Source: Parapristionchus giblindavisi (taxonomy: Eukaryota > Nematoda > Chromadorea > Rhabditida > Diplogasteridae). From it: a stretch of DNA of 64,000 nucleotides. Below the pieces are notes generated by a model. The model had not been told where the DNA came from and did no database searches. It was given only the letters and a program-made list of their open reading frames with translations. Each line of letters opens with the position of its first letter. Position 1 is the stretch's first letter. The stretch is from NCBI GenBank assembly GCA_943737045.1, contig CALSFV010000406.1, positions 124,001-188,000 of the forward strand. The letters are read 5' to 3'. The position numbers and the translations under genes are program-made. This document shows, piece by piece, positions 35,397 through 48,200 of this stretch.

Positions 35397-38258
35397 TCAG
35401 AAATTTGATGGAGTAGCACTGAATGAACTGGAACTTGACGTCCATGGTTTCCATCCTTCTGGCTTGTCACCGTAACCTCCGGCTATCTTAATTGACGAAT
35501 TGAAATTAGTGAATGTCAGACAATCATTTCCTGTCTTCAAATTACAATAAATGTACCCCTCCGAGCTTTCCACGTGCAGCTCTGAGGCCACTACCACCAT
35601 TAGACGGAGTTCCTTTGAAAAGACTGCCGGAAGCAGCAGGTTTGGCTGAATTCATATGATTGTTTGTGCATTAGTTGGATCTAAAGAACCAAAAGAAAAA
35701 AATCTTTACTTTTGTACTATGTATCTTCTTTTCTTTTAATTGTTTAAAATGTTGAACGCAAACGAGAGAAAGTTGCACACACATACCTTCATTCTCTTTT
35801 GCTAATGGTGACTTGTTTCTCGATAGCAATGGTTTATTTATCGGAGTCTTTCGATCCGGAGACAGTGAACGAGCCCTGCTGAACATAAGGTAGAACTAAA
35901 GCTGATTACCGTGAACTAAAAATCTTGCCTCGGTTGTTTGGAGCCGGCGACAGACTTGGGTTTACTGCTAACAGTACGTGGATTATCGATCTTAGGAAGA
36001 TTGATTGGAGAATCAAGATTACGGGATGCTTTTGGCGGCTAAAATTATTGATTCACTCACGTTGTAATAATTATCTATCTATGCAGCATAAAAAAACGAG
36101 AAAATGGGATCAATAGATGATGAACATATTGGGTTGAACGGGAAATAATGTGCCAATTATTTTTTTATCTCATCAGGTAATAATAACAACTAGGGAAATA
36201 GTGGCTAGAACATCTTCAAATGATTCATAGGTACCTTTTCATCTGGAAATGAAGGAATATCTGCGAGAATAGGCGGAAGCTCTGTATCGGAGCGATAATC
36301 ATTCATCAGTGGCTTCGACATCTTCTTCGGTGCGATATACGGGGGTCTCGGAGCCTCGGCTTCACGAGATGGGGATGCTGATCGAACGCGTTTCTGTATC
36401 CTTCTAGGCTCGGGTGTAGACTGAGGGATGATGGGACGAGCAAACTGTTGCGGGAATGAACGAGGTTGAGGCTCGGCCGATGGAGGAGGCGGTGGGAAAG
36501 AACGCGGCTCGCGCGTTTTAGGCTCTTCGATTTCCTCCGGTAGAGAAGTCGCGACGCTAAACGAAATTTGTATTTGCCCTTCATTTTCTCGTCCATATTT
36601 TTTAAAAATCCAAATGTTTTCTTCTCAAAATAATAAAATATGAAATATAAATTGTTAATTTCTCAATGCAAAAATGTGACCTATGTGGACGACCGGGTCG
36701 AGAATTATGTCTGAATTGTAACGGTTCAATCGGTTCTCTCTTTTGTTTTGTACGTTTTGGTTTGACTTGTGGGCGTTGATCTTCGTCGTCATAGAGGGGA
36801 CGACGAGGCATGGCAGGAAAGACGGGTCTTGAGTCATTACGGTGCGGGATATCTGTCAATGGTTTTCGTGCTCTAGGCATTCCGGTGACGATGATTGCGT
36901 CTGGGACATCGACCAATTGACGTTTGCTTCCTTTATTTTGTGGAGGCAGCTCCTCTACATCTTAATTCATGCACATAAACGTGTAGTTCTTCTAATATAG
37001 AATTCAGCCTTTTGAATGCTTTCAAAATCGATCTTTTCTATTTCATGACATATTTTAGATCAAGCTCAGGAAGTCATGCGTTCGATCGCATATGTATACA
37101 CACATAATTAAAATTTGCAAATCATACCCGGCTCGATGATGATTGCGACAGAATCTGAAAAATAATGGATTTTTTATATGTATTGTCTTCATATGTAGTG
37201 GGGGGGGGGGGGAGGAGAGAAGAAAAAACGAGAGAGTATGTAAAATATGGATGATCTTCCGTTATTTTCTATTTTTTTCTCAGAGTATGAGAAGATGAAA
37301 CAAACCAAGGCTCATTGTATCCTCGTCAACTAGATGAGGGATACTTGATTGAGGCATGATTGGAACGGGAGGTAAAATGTCACGTTCTTCTGAAAATTCA
37401 TACTCCATTTCAGCATTAAAAATATTATAGTAAAATTTGCAAAGAATTTTTATGGAAAGATGAATCTAACATTGTAACATTGAAGCAACATTGTAGATTG
37501 TAAGATCATTGGTGTTTTCGAATTTAATGGAATAATTGAAAAAAATATAATGTTGCTTATTGTTCTCAAGACGTTGCAATGTTTAAAAACATATAATAAA
37601 GTGACCATAGATCGGAATCTCTCTGAAGACTTCTTTCTCGACATAAACAATGATCGGCTCAATTGGTTCGGTCATCATTCCTGCAATATTATCTATCGAG
37701 AATCAATTATGAAATAACAACCTTTGTCCTCGGTTTCCGGTTTTACTATCTCCTCTTTCTCCTCCATGTAAGCTGGTGTATCGGTTGGAATGACTGCTGG
37801 CATGACCACAGCAGCCGGTGCAGCAATATTGGGAGGAAGGAGGAGCTACAAAACCGAAATTTACCGATTCTTATAAATGTGGATTAACCTCTTCTTTTTC
37901 TTTCGGAATGGGATCACATTGAACGGCTTTCTCTATTCTTACAACTCTCTCTTCTTCCGCTATTGCAGCATCTTTTGGCTTGAGAATGTTGTGTCTAAAA
38001 CGGATTTCATTTTGGCTTATATTATATCGATTTAATTTTTAACGATTTGCAGCAGAACAGCCATCCGCAGAGGTAGTGGCAACATGCGAGAAGACAACAT
38101 AGTAGCAGAGCTGAAGATACATTATTCCAATAATTCAAAACATATATTATTAAACAATTATATTTATTGATCGTATTTGCTTATTTTCAACGTGTATCTA
38201 TATCTCTCACTAACAATGCTTGCCGTAAAAGATAAATAAATTATATATATTATAATTA

Positions 38259-38343
<85 letters not shown>

Positions 38344-41300
38344 TATATATATATATATATATCCTCGAATCTGCATTTTTCATTATCAATTTTTTTCGAA
38401 TATTATGGATACGTATATGTTGATGTGATTTTTTTCATACCCAATGCGAGAATACCGAGGAGAATGAGCAACCAGAGTGGAACACACCATCCGAAGAACA
38501 TTACACCTCCGGATCGACATTCAGCTATAATTAAAATAGTTTAAATGATAGGCAAAGTCTATTTGTATCACCAATCCCACCCATTCTGCACAAATAATTA
38601 TTTTACTTAAATATATGTATACTTGAACTAGATTGTGTGGTTGTTCCTGTGGGAGGAACGCCAGAGGTTACGGTCGTAGTCGTTACGACGATGGAGCTAC
38701 TGCCTGCATTGTCGGTCCCATTGGACGCCGTGGTCAGTACTGTAAACGTCCAATTTTAACTTAAAAGTTAGAAGTAGTTTGTTAAATTAATTTCAACTGC
38801 GCCGAAATGTCAATTTTCCTGACATGGAACTGCCATGGTCGAGGCTATGCTCGAGTAGAGTGAGGTGTTGCCCGTATGTGCCACAGAAGAGGAGATGGAC
38901 ACAGTTTTTAGCGTGGAGGTACTAGTAGCGTTGGCCATATCTGTATCATCTGGAGCGTCTGTTCCGTTGAAGATGAAAAGATCATTCGGTGTGGTTGAGA
39001 CAGTTCCTGTTGATGCGTTGCTAGGTCTTGTGGAGTTTCCTTTAATAAAGTTTTATTGATCAAACTACAAAAAATACTATTATGCATGTGCATTGAATAC
39101 TATTGACTACTGAAAAAACAACACGTTTTCTCTCTGGTTTGACCAATAATGAAAAATATTTACTAACTGCTGTGTTCAAGCTTAAAGTCATAAGTCTGAC
39201 CCATTGGTCATTGACTACTGCACCGTTTTAATTCCCGCGCTGTAACTCCCCAATGAACAGCTCCCTTCTCTCATTGGATGGCTTATCATCATATTCCTAT
39301 TCTAATAGCTAGCTTATAGCTTTATTGCTTTTATTCAATTTCTAATCGTAAGTGGTTGTTTACACTGTTTCTCTTTAATAAATAATTTATACTATGATGT
39401 CTATGCCTAGATACATAACACTTACCAATGGAGCTGCTTGTTGAATAAGTTGAATTGTCCGAATCCCCTTTGGTTTTTATAGTAGAAAATGTCGTTGTAC
39501 TAAACATTTTAAGAGATGTATTTAATAAATATTGATAGCACCGATTAATATATTTATTCTCACATCAATGAATATTAATATATTGAATTTAAAAATAATC
39601 GATTTTCTTTTAAGAGTCCGGATCTGTAAGACTCGACCATGTTCCGGACATCGCGCCAAGAATTTTGATTCAGGCCACTCCACTTTATGGGTGTAGGGTA
39701 CCTTGGGCCCTAATTACAAAATGATACCCAAAGTGGCCCTACCAGTGGAAAGCGGCGCGCTAGGTGGGCGCCAAGTTTGAAAATTCGATTTTCATATTTT
39801 TTTCAACCAAACAAGCTAGAGACCAAATTTCTTCGGCATTGTGTTAGGCATGCCGAATGTGCACAGAAAAACTATTGAGATTAATTTTAATGAAGGGGAC
39901 CCACGAGATTTGGAGTGCACTATTGACAAGAAGAACATGGGGCATAGGAAGTGGCATTATGTTCTCTATTAGATATGAGCGAATGGGTGCATAGAGCGTG
40001 TAGCTCAGTGGTTAGTGCTTAGCGCTAGTAACCGCGCTACGTGGGTTCGATTCTCGTTTGCAATTTTCTTTATATGCATCCTTCAAATTTAAAAACTCGC
40101 GCCTTTTCCTGGGGGATCAATGAACTTTATGCTCGGATTACGACATTCCTGTTCACCTAAAATTTTAGAGAAAATTGTTTTTGTATACAGGGAGATGTGA
40201 TCTACAGTTCTGCCTGGCCAGTTTAGTCACGAAAAAACTCGTGGGTCCCCCCCTCAAAGTGGCCCTAGCAGTGGAAAGCGGCGCGCTAGGTGGGCGCCAA
40301 GTTTGAAAACTCGATTTTCATATTTTTTTCAACCGAACAAGCTAGAGACCAAATTTCTTCGGCATTGTGTTAGGCATGCCGAATGTGCACAGAAACACTA
40401 TTGAGATTAATTTTAAGCAATTCCTAGACTAATTTTTTGACTCGATTTTTAGGTTTTGTTCGATTTCTCGGCATCTCAATGTCAATTCCGCAAAAGTTCT
40501 CTAGTATATTCATAGAGCCCAACTACTAATGCATGTAACCCTACTAGGCGGAAATCGATCTTGGATTGCGCGTGTCGGAAAAAATCGGTCTGAGTGTTTC
40601 CAACTTGACTCAGAATCGTTATTTCATGATTTTTTGCTTTATTTTCCAAACGATTAGTGCGGAATTGTGGTCTACTCAAAGTTTGGATGTGAGACCAGAA
40701 AAATGACACAAGAGGCCCATCAATTGGATCAATTTGAAAATTTGAAAATTTCTCAATTTGAAATGTTTTCATTTATGTGGCTTATTATGAAGTACTAATG
40801 ATGTGAAAAATATTCAGCCAATGCTCAATGGCTGATCTCTCCTTTCAACCATTTTTCGAAAAGTTTCATGTTGAATGCGTGCGAAAAAGTCAGAATTGTG
40901 CTTGAATGAGTTTCAAACTTTCTTTCTGTAACATTCTATCTAAGTACTTTGCAATGTACATAATCAATATGAAAATCGGTAATTTTGGAAAAATTCTATT
41001 TTTTTACCATGACCCCGGTCATGGAAATCGATTTTTTTCAAAAGTGAGCCGAATGCCGGGATTTCAGTTCCACTATGTTTACTCATCATGAAACTTCACA
41101 TTGTCATTGTCATTTGCTAATTGTCGCAGCATTCGAGTCGAAAAACTGCAATATTTCAGAAATTTTCCGTGAAAGTAGGCACTCAAATTGAATTTTTTGA
41201 ATTTTCGAAAATAAACGATTTTCATATTGAGCATGTATATCGCAAAGTACTAAGATAGAATGTTACAGAGAGCAAGTTGGAAACTGATTCAAGCACAATT

Positions 41301-44048
41301 CTGACTTTTTCGCACGCATTCAACATGAAACTTTTCGAAAAAATTATTGAAAGGAGAGATCATTCATTGATCATTGGCTGAATATTTTTCACATCATTAG
41401 TACTTCATAATAAGCCACATAAATGAAAACATTTCAAATTGAGAAATTATGAAATTTTCGACCATGACCCCCGGGTCGTGAAAATCGAAATTTTCAAATT
41501 GATCCAAGTGCTGGGCTTCTTGTGTCATTTTACTCGTCTCACCAATTCCGCACAAATCGTTTGGAAAATACAGCAAAAATCATGAAATAACGATTCTGAC
41601 TCAAGTTGGAGACACTCAGACCGATTTTTTCCGACACGCGCAATCCAAGATCGATTTCCGCTTAGCAGGGTTACATGCACTAGTAGTTGGGCTCCATGAA
41701 TATGCTAGAGAACTTTTGCGGAATTGACATTGAGATGCCGAGAAATCGAACAAAACCTAAAAATCGAGTCAAAAAATTACTCTAGGAATTGCTTAAAATT
41801 AATCTCAATAGTGTTTCTGTGCACATTCGGCATGCCTAACACAATGCCGAAGAAATTTGGTCTCTAGCTTGTTCGGTTGAAAAAAATATGAAAATCGAGT
41901 TTTCAAACTTGGCGCCCACCTAGCGCGCCGCTTTCCACTGCTAGGGCCACTTTGAGTACCATTTTGTAATGAGGGCCCAAGGTACCCTACACCCATAAAG
42001 TGAAGTGGCCTGAATCAAAATTCTTGGCGCGATGTCCGAAATTTGGCCGAAATGGTCGAGTCTTACAGATCCGGACTCTTAATAGAGGTTGAAGATTGAG
42101 GTGAAGTGAACTAAACTAGATAGCAAATAATTGTGCATTTTAATTTTCTGTTCAGAAAATGTGTCACTTTACCATCTAAGTGTATTATCGGATAAAAGAA
42201 TTTCACAACTTCTTTTTAAGCACGAGCTTCTCTCAAGAGATGAGTCCCAAGTCGTCCTGTCTTTATGAGAAGAAAATTGATTAACTAGAAAAAGGATTCG
42301 ATAAAATTCACTTTCAGCAAGTGCCTAATCGGACGAGTTTCGAGAAAATCGAAATTTAAAATTTTGAATTTTTTAAAACACAAATAATCTGTCGAACTTC
42401 AAACCGGCATCGTGTAGTAATTCTGATCATATTAGCATCAGGACGAGTTGAGACTCATCATTTGTCAATGTCTTGACGTCAACACAAAAAAATGTTTGTC
42501 AACAATTCCCCCTGAATTAAAAAAAAACTGACAATTTGATTCTGACCTCGTACTCTGCAAGGTTATCTTTTTTTTCCTGCAAATGCATTCAAATCCCATC
42601 CGATCATTCATTACACGTCAGTCATGTCATTTGTTTTCATTGCCCGGTCAAACTGCTAACTAATTTTAAACTTGAGATTGAAACTAAAACCTCGTTGTGT
42701 TTCCTGTACTTGACGAGAAAGGAGTCGAGGCCGTGGAGAAGCTTAAATGAAAGTATTATATTTAACAAAATATACAATAACAATAAATCACTCATGCTTG
42801 GATGTTGTAGAGTCATCGGTTGTGGATGTAGCGCAGGTCGGAGCTACAGAGCAGTAGTCCTCTTCTTCTTCGGCTAGAATGATAAAAATAATACCTTTAT
42901 TACAACCGGTGTAGATTGGGGATATACAAATGCAAATATGAACTAATTGTTTATTTGATGCAAGGCTGTCAATATCTAAACAAATTTCGTTTACAAAGTT
43001 TGGACATTTTGATGTAAATGAAAAAAAAAACAAATAAACTTCGTGTCCAGAAATATCATAGATTATTGTCTTGTTATAATGCATAAAAGACGAACGTTGT
43101 ATGCAGAGAGCGACGGCGTCGGTAGAACAAGGCATATAGTGTAGTTTATAGTCAGCATTTGTGATAAACACGCAACCATCATCAGCTGTAGGGGCCTGAA
43201 CAATTTGTAGCCTACGCCCACCTTGATAAATCCATGTTTTTAAACAATATTTCTATCTGCGTTATTTATGCTGTGCTGAAACTAATTGCTTTGCAAAAAT
43301 TTCCTTCGAAACAAATTTCCTTCGAATCCAACTTTTCTATATCATTATTTTTCATATCATTCTCTTATTTCAACTTATATACTTTGAAGTTTGACGTATT
43401 CTATATGAATTACTCATTCAAAGCATAGACAATTAAAAAGTGGGAAACGCACTCCTGTGAAGAGTTCAGAATCGGACGGTGAAACAGAATAGAATGTATT
43501 GTCCCGGCACACGATAGAGACTGATCCTGTATCATTGTTTCCAACTGAATAACCAGTTAAGACGGGCTTCGTGTAGCGCTAAATTTATTCCTTTCTATTA
43601 CTGTCTTCATATTTTTCATATAATCCTTGAATCTATGGCTTTATGGTGCTATCAATTCGTGCAACTTACCGAGGCAAGATAATTCTTCAGTGCAGCCAGT
43701 TCGGTTAGACTATCTGGATGAGCTAGTCGGGCATCTATTGACTTGCATACTGCATCAGCTGCTGCCCAACTATTGGTCACGCCCAGTATCTGAAGAAAAA
43801 AACGCTCAGAAGTTTGTTACGTGTACACACTAGTTCTCAATTTGTATTTATGTAATATGATAAAGAAATCAAGAAAAATACTAGATAATTCTTGTTGGAT
43901 CACCTGCCAACAATAGTTTTGTCCAGTTGCAGCTATTGATATTCCCGGACACTCACATGCATTGGTGCGACCTAAATACAGCCTATCATATTCATAAAAC
44001 ATTGATTGGAGTACCTCCGAAAAGGAGAAGTATGAGTAGAAGAAGCAT
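35397..44048 (-). CDS. Transmembrane C-type-lectin-like protein with mucin stalk and proline-rich tail
   Basis: About 22 exons (minus), roughly 830 residues. Upper exons: 44048-44015, 43971-43904, 43789-43670, 43578-43453, 43195-43096, 42873-42792, 39499-39426, 39039-38824, 38739-38629, 38524-38441, 38110-38044, 37994-37889, 37845-37722; the rest run from about 37680 to 35397. Phases agree throughout. Order: signal peptide (MLLLLILLLFG); a divergent CTLD (NYCWQ, WAAADAVCKSIDARLAHPDS, DDGCVFITN, AVALC); a Ser/Thr-rich stalk with Asn-x-Ser/Thr sites; one membrane segment (CVPLWLLILLGILALG) followed by a Cys-rich juxtamembrane run (ALLLCCLLACCHYLCGWLFC); then about 400 residues of acidic and Pro/Arg-rich tail (RSFPPPPPSAEPQPRSFP, RSLSPDRKTP). 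The canonical WIGL and WND motifs are missing, so sugar binding is doubtful. A receptor or adhesion role is inference. Confidence 0.85.
35879..35928 (-). other. GC-AG intron in the lectin-like gene
   Basis: This 50-bp intron has donor AG|GCAAG (GC at 35928-35927) and acceptor TTCAG. The phase fits: CCG AG joins C AGG to give ...KQPSRARSLSP. AG|GCAAG is the usual context of the minor GC donor class. Confidence 0.75.
37200..37212 (+). repeat. Poly-G run in a lectin gene intron
   Basis: About 13 consecutive G on plus in an intron. Similar runs occur at 29070-29082 and 30026-30036, and C runs at 61-72 and 3063-3070. Confidence 0.85.
38258..38362 (+). repeat. (TA)n array in a lectin gene intron
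   Basis: About 100 bases of nearly pure TATATA with small interruptions, in the intron between the exons 38524-38441 and 38110-38044. Confidence 0.95.
39610..42082. mobile_element. 2.5-kb fold-back element with TTAA ends, in a lectin gene intron
   Basis: The left end TTAAGAGTCCGGATCTGTAA and the right end (...TTACAGATCCGGACTCTTAA) are inverted and bounded by TTAA. The arms run inward almost without break: 40440-40800 mirrors 41400-41765, and 40800-41010 mirrors about 41215-41400, around a centre near 41110. A segment of about 170 bp (39725-39895) is repeated directly at 40253-40420, separated by a nested insertion. The element lies between the exons 42873-42792 and 39499-39426 and leaves the reading frame intact. 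Confidence 0.88.
39895..40250 (+). mobile_element. Nested insertion with inverted ends and a tRNA-like core
   Basis: The ends GGGGACCCACGAG (39896) and CTCGTGGGTCCCC (about 40238) are inverted. In the middle (39994-40063) lies a tRNA-like sequence: A-box TAGCTCAGTGGTTAGTG, a potential six-pair anticodon stem (TAGCGC...GCGCTA) and B-box GGGTTCGATTCTCG. The acceptor stem does not pair, so this is probably not a working tRNA gene. Confidence 0.65.
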
Positions 44049-45231
44049 GATGTGGTGTGAGTTTTCTTCTTGTGAGGAAGAAAGGAAGAGCTAGGAATGG
44101 ATGAAATGGATGGGAATACTGTGACGGCTGCCTGGATACTGTCCGTACCCTATCCATGGAGATGGTATTGATTGGTTGAAGGAAAGGATGAAGAAGATTT
44201 CAAGGCTTAAGAGATTTAATGAGAACAAACGAATGACGCTGAAATTTAATGTATTCGAGGAACATACGATATTATAAATATATTAGATTATAAACCTCAC
44301 AATTTCTTTAATCTCTTTTCAATTTTTACAACTGTTCCTGAAACTATATTATTATATATCATAGATGATTCACTTTATGATCATATGGAGTTTCGCAACG
44401 GAATATTCCACCCTCACATGTCTCCATATGCCTTCATCTCTCCACCCTATTCTCATTCTCTTTCTCTCTCTCCAATCCCATTCCACTCTTGCCATAGACC
44501 TATGCGATAAGGTAATTCTCCCACGGCCAACAGCATTCTGTGCTCTACCTCTATCTGACTTCCTCTCTCCGTCTTGGTTTCTTTCTCTCCTAGTTTCTCG
44601 ACATATTTTAACTGGGCATTACTCCGACATCCTTCTCCTCTTCATTATCCCTTTCTATTTCTCTCCCATACACCTTCACAATATCCACTCGCTCAATCTG
44701 TGTCTCTTTATCGCTCTTTTCTCTGTCACTAATAGATTTCTCCTCCTTCTTTACATTCATATCAACCAATCTCCACTATCAATTATTCACCCACAATGTA
44801 ACAATATAATATTCATTATCATCTTCCTTCTTTTTCATTATAAATGCGCTTGTCATTGTATGCTTTTCTTATTTTCTTTACCCATCAATCATTGTAGTTT
44901 CGCTCAATATGCGTTCATTCTTTCTGCTTAATTTTTTTTGCAGTAATTATGATTCAAAAATATAATAAATAGCACTATTTTCGGTTCAATTTACGATGAA
45001 CCCGGAATTAAATGTCGTGTACAATATTCTTATCATTATCGTCTATTGTTTAATATCTTATTCAACTGATCGGTGTGCTTACAATCCGCAGGTGTTCTTC
45101 TATCTTCATGTCTTCTGGTGATTGAAACCTTGAAGAGTAAGAAGAGGTCGAGTAGAGAGTGAGAGAGAGGTAGAAGTTCATATATTGAGGACAAAAAGAC
45201 GAACTCCATTGTTTGTCTTGCATAGTGGAGC
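44049..45231. other. Gap between divergent lectin-like and Galpha genes
   Basis: About 1.2 kb with both promoters presumably inside. 44400-44940 is pyrimidine-rich on plus, which keeps a 188-codon frame (44365-44931) open without coding signs. No family match or splice pattern. Confidence 0.5.
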
Positions 45232-48200
45232 ATGGGAGCGTCGGCAGGTGCACTCAAACGAGACGTGAGTCTAGTGAAAAAGAGTAACGCAAACCATGAA
45301 AAGAAATTATCGATCAGAGACAAAATTGGTCGCAAATTGTAGTATTTCACAATAATTTGTGCAGAGAAATGATTATTTAAAATTGTATCTGAGCCGCCTT
45401 TAATAATTTAAAACATCATATACGCTTTTACTAAATTCCATAAGTATCGAATCGTTGGCGTACACAAATGTGACATATAATGGATTGAATCGATAAATTG
45501 GGTTTCATATTCTTTTATGTATATTCTAATATGCAGGCAAACAGTGCGAATTCTCGTAAGATTGATGCGGAACTAGCGAGAGATGCAGCTGGAAATCTGA
45601 AGAAGTTCAAGATATTACTATTAGGTATTCATTTACATTTTAAATAAATAAATATTGAGCTTTGCAAACTGTCTCTAGTTTTACATAGACACATTTGCTT
45701 GTAAGAAATCACCGACCACAATTGTCTTAATCTAACTTTGCTGGCACAATCTGAACAAGTCCTCTGCAGGTGGTTCCGAATGTGGAAAGACGACGATTTT
45801 CAAGCAGATGAGGTAGGTCATATATAATCCCACTTTAATTTTTTGTATCCCTTTTTTTCATTCGCTCAAAATATTGTTTCTTATGCCTTTTTATCGATAA
45901 ATAATGTAAGAATTGCAAATAACTTGTATAATTTCTAAGTAAAAGTCACTTATTTCATATTTATTTAACGTTCACCTTATTCTTGTTTCAATATGAGACG
46001 TTTAAGTAAGTATAGAAAATGTTTGTTAACCAGGGACTATTTTTACAAGGGGGAAATTAAATACATAATCCAGCACACATTGAATACAGTTTTTGTTTTG
46101 AGGATATTACATTTGAACGGTTTCTCGGAAGAAATGATGTCAATGTACCGATCAACTATTCATCGAAACGCTCTCGAAGCTATGGACCAATTGCTGCAAG
46201 CATGTCAAATGTTTGAATATCGATTCGAAATCTCCACCAAGGTAAGCCTAACAATAATTCACAATAAATAAGTTTACGTGTTTTTGCGTATTTTGAGGCA
46301 TTGTTATTAGGATAATCGAAAGTAACGATATAAAACATATATCCATCATTGTAAATTGTTCGTTCAAAAAATTCTCAAAAACTTCTATCCTTTTTCGAAG
46401 GGCGCCGGTAAAATTAACCCTTTAATATGTCTCACAACAAGTGGATTTTTTTTCATTGAAGTGCTCTGAGCTTCCATGTTAAGATTCTCAAATGAGTAAT
46501 TGCAGCGTATTCGTTTAATTCCCTTTCTTTGCTTTATTTACTTCAATTGGAAAAGTGTTTTAACTGTAAAAGAGGAGATTATTGAAAGTATGAACGTTTC
46601 ATATATTGGAAACAAGAGAGAGTACGAGATAGAAAGAGACAGAAAGAAAGAAGGAGTTGTTAGTGTTGTTATGGGTAAGACCAGGGTAATCAATCATACG
46701 GGAATGACTCGAGGTTCTAGGTAAAGCAAATTACGAATCGAGGCGAATTATTCATTGTTCATGAAAACAAGTACTATATTATTTTCATTTAGGAAGATGT
46801 CGCGCGGTTTTACGCTTTTTTCAAGTCGGTAAACGCCGATGAAGAGGTACAACAGTAGGATTACTTGTCGAAATAAAATAATTTAATAATTGTTAATTGA
46901 TTTTTACATTGATTGATTATAATTTGAAAAAAATACCAACAGCTAAATTATTTTTTTAAAGAACGTAACGATTCCTCTTGCTATCTCTCGTTGTATGGAG
47001 AGAATATGGACAACGAATCAAGTGCAATCTGCATATGTCCGACGGTTTCAATTCCCACTGCTGGACTGTGCAAAATAGTATGTTTCATTTATAGTTTCCC
47101 ATATTTCATTTAATTACTTCATATATTTCGATGAATCGATAGTATAATATAAACTAGATTGACTGGAATTGTAGAAAAGTAGATAAAGAGAAAATTCCCG
47201 CAGTGATTTTTTTCTTACGTGAGACAATGAGTTAGTCTATTAGACTTTGTTTTGATTTAATTTAACTTAATTTTTTTCTGCAAGATTTCCTTAGAACCTG
47301 TACTGTGACAGAAAGTGTGGTTTTCTAGCTTCCTTGATGACATCGCGAGAATCGGAGAAACGACTTATAAGCCTACTACACAAGATGTGCTATTCTGTCG
47401 ATTCCGAACAGTCGGCATCACAGAATTAACGTTCGAACATAAACGACTCAATTTCTTGTAAGTTAATAAAGTTAATGGAAGCACAAGAATAGGTTTGCAT
47501 ACGCATTAAACGTAAAAAATATTTATTATAAGCTAGGTGACAATGTGCTACGTCGAAGTGTATTCTCTTCCTCAATAATCATTTTCATTATAAATCATTG
47601 CAAAAATATTGATAAAATAGTAGTCAGTTATGCATCGTTACATTTGCCTGACGCGCCTACGCCGTCACGTAACAAAACGTTACATTTGGAGACGCACGCG
47701 TCAACGTCAATTATGGATTGTGTTGGGATCCAAGTGGAAAACCCTGAATGTCATCAGGGGTACGGTAAAAGGTTACGGTATCCAACCATAATTGATCGAT
47801 GGTTACGGTAACTTCCTACCGTATCCCTGATGACAATCAGGGTTTTGCCCTTGGGACCCAACAAACTAATTTTAAAATTGACGTCGAAGCATGCGTCGTA
47901 TGCGCGTCAGGCAAATGTAACGATGCATTATGAATAATCGGTAAAAAAGAAAATTATCTGTGGTACTTTAAGGATGGTCGACGTTGGTGGCCAACGCACG
48001 GAGCGCCGTAAATGGATACACTGCTTCGACAATGTCGATATGTTAATGTTTGTCGTTGCCTTGTCAGATTTCGATCAGCAGGATCCAGAAGACCCCAAAT
48101 CGGTATAACAAATACTACACTCACAGAACAATCCCTCATTGTAATGGAAATATTCCCTGGCAATGGGTCGATAGATAGATACTCCACGAACATACAAAAT

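Noticed and set aside
36306..36596. Minus frame rich in Arg and Ser
   Set aside because: It is a shifted frame of a lectin-tail exon; the phase-consistent frame gives the proline-rich sequence instead.
38164..38376. 70-codon frame of Tyr/Ile repeats
   Set aside because: Translation of a (TA)n microsatellite in an intron.
39994..40063. A functional tRNA gene
   Set aside because: Promoter boxes are good, but the acceptor stem does not pair and the anticodon loop has eight bases.
44365..44931. Longest continuous open frame of the window (188 codons, plus)
   Set aside because: The stretch is pyrimidine-rich, so stops are depleted by composition. The protein is only Leu/Ser/Ile/His, with no domain, no splice context and no start context.
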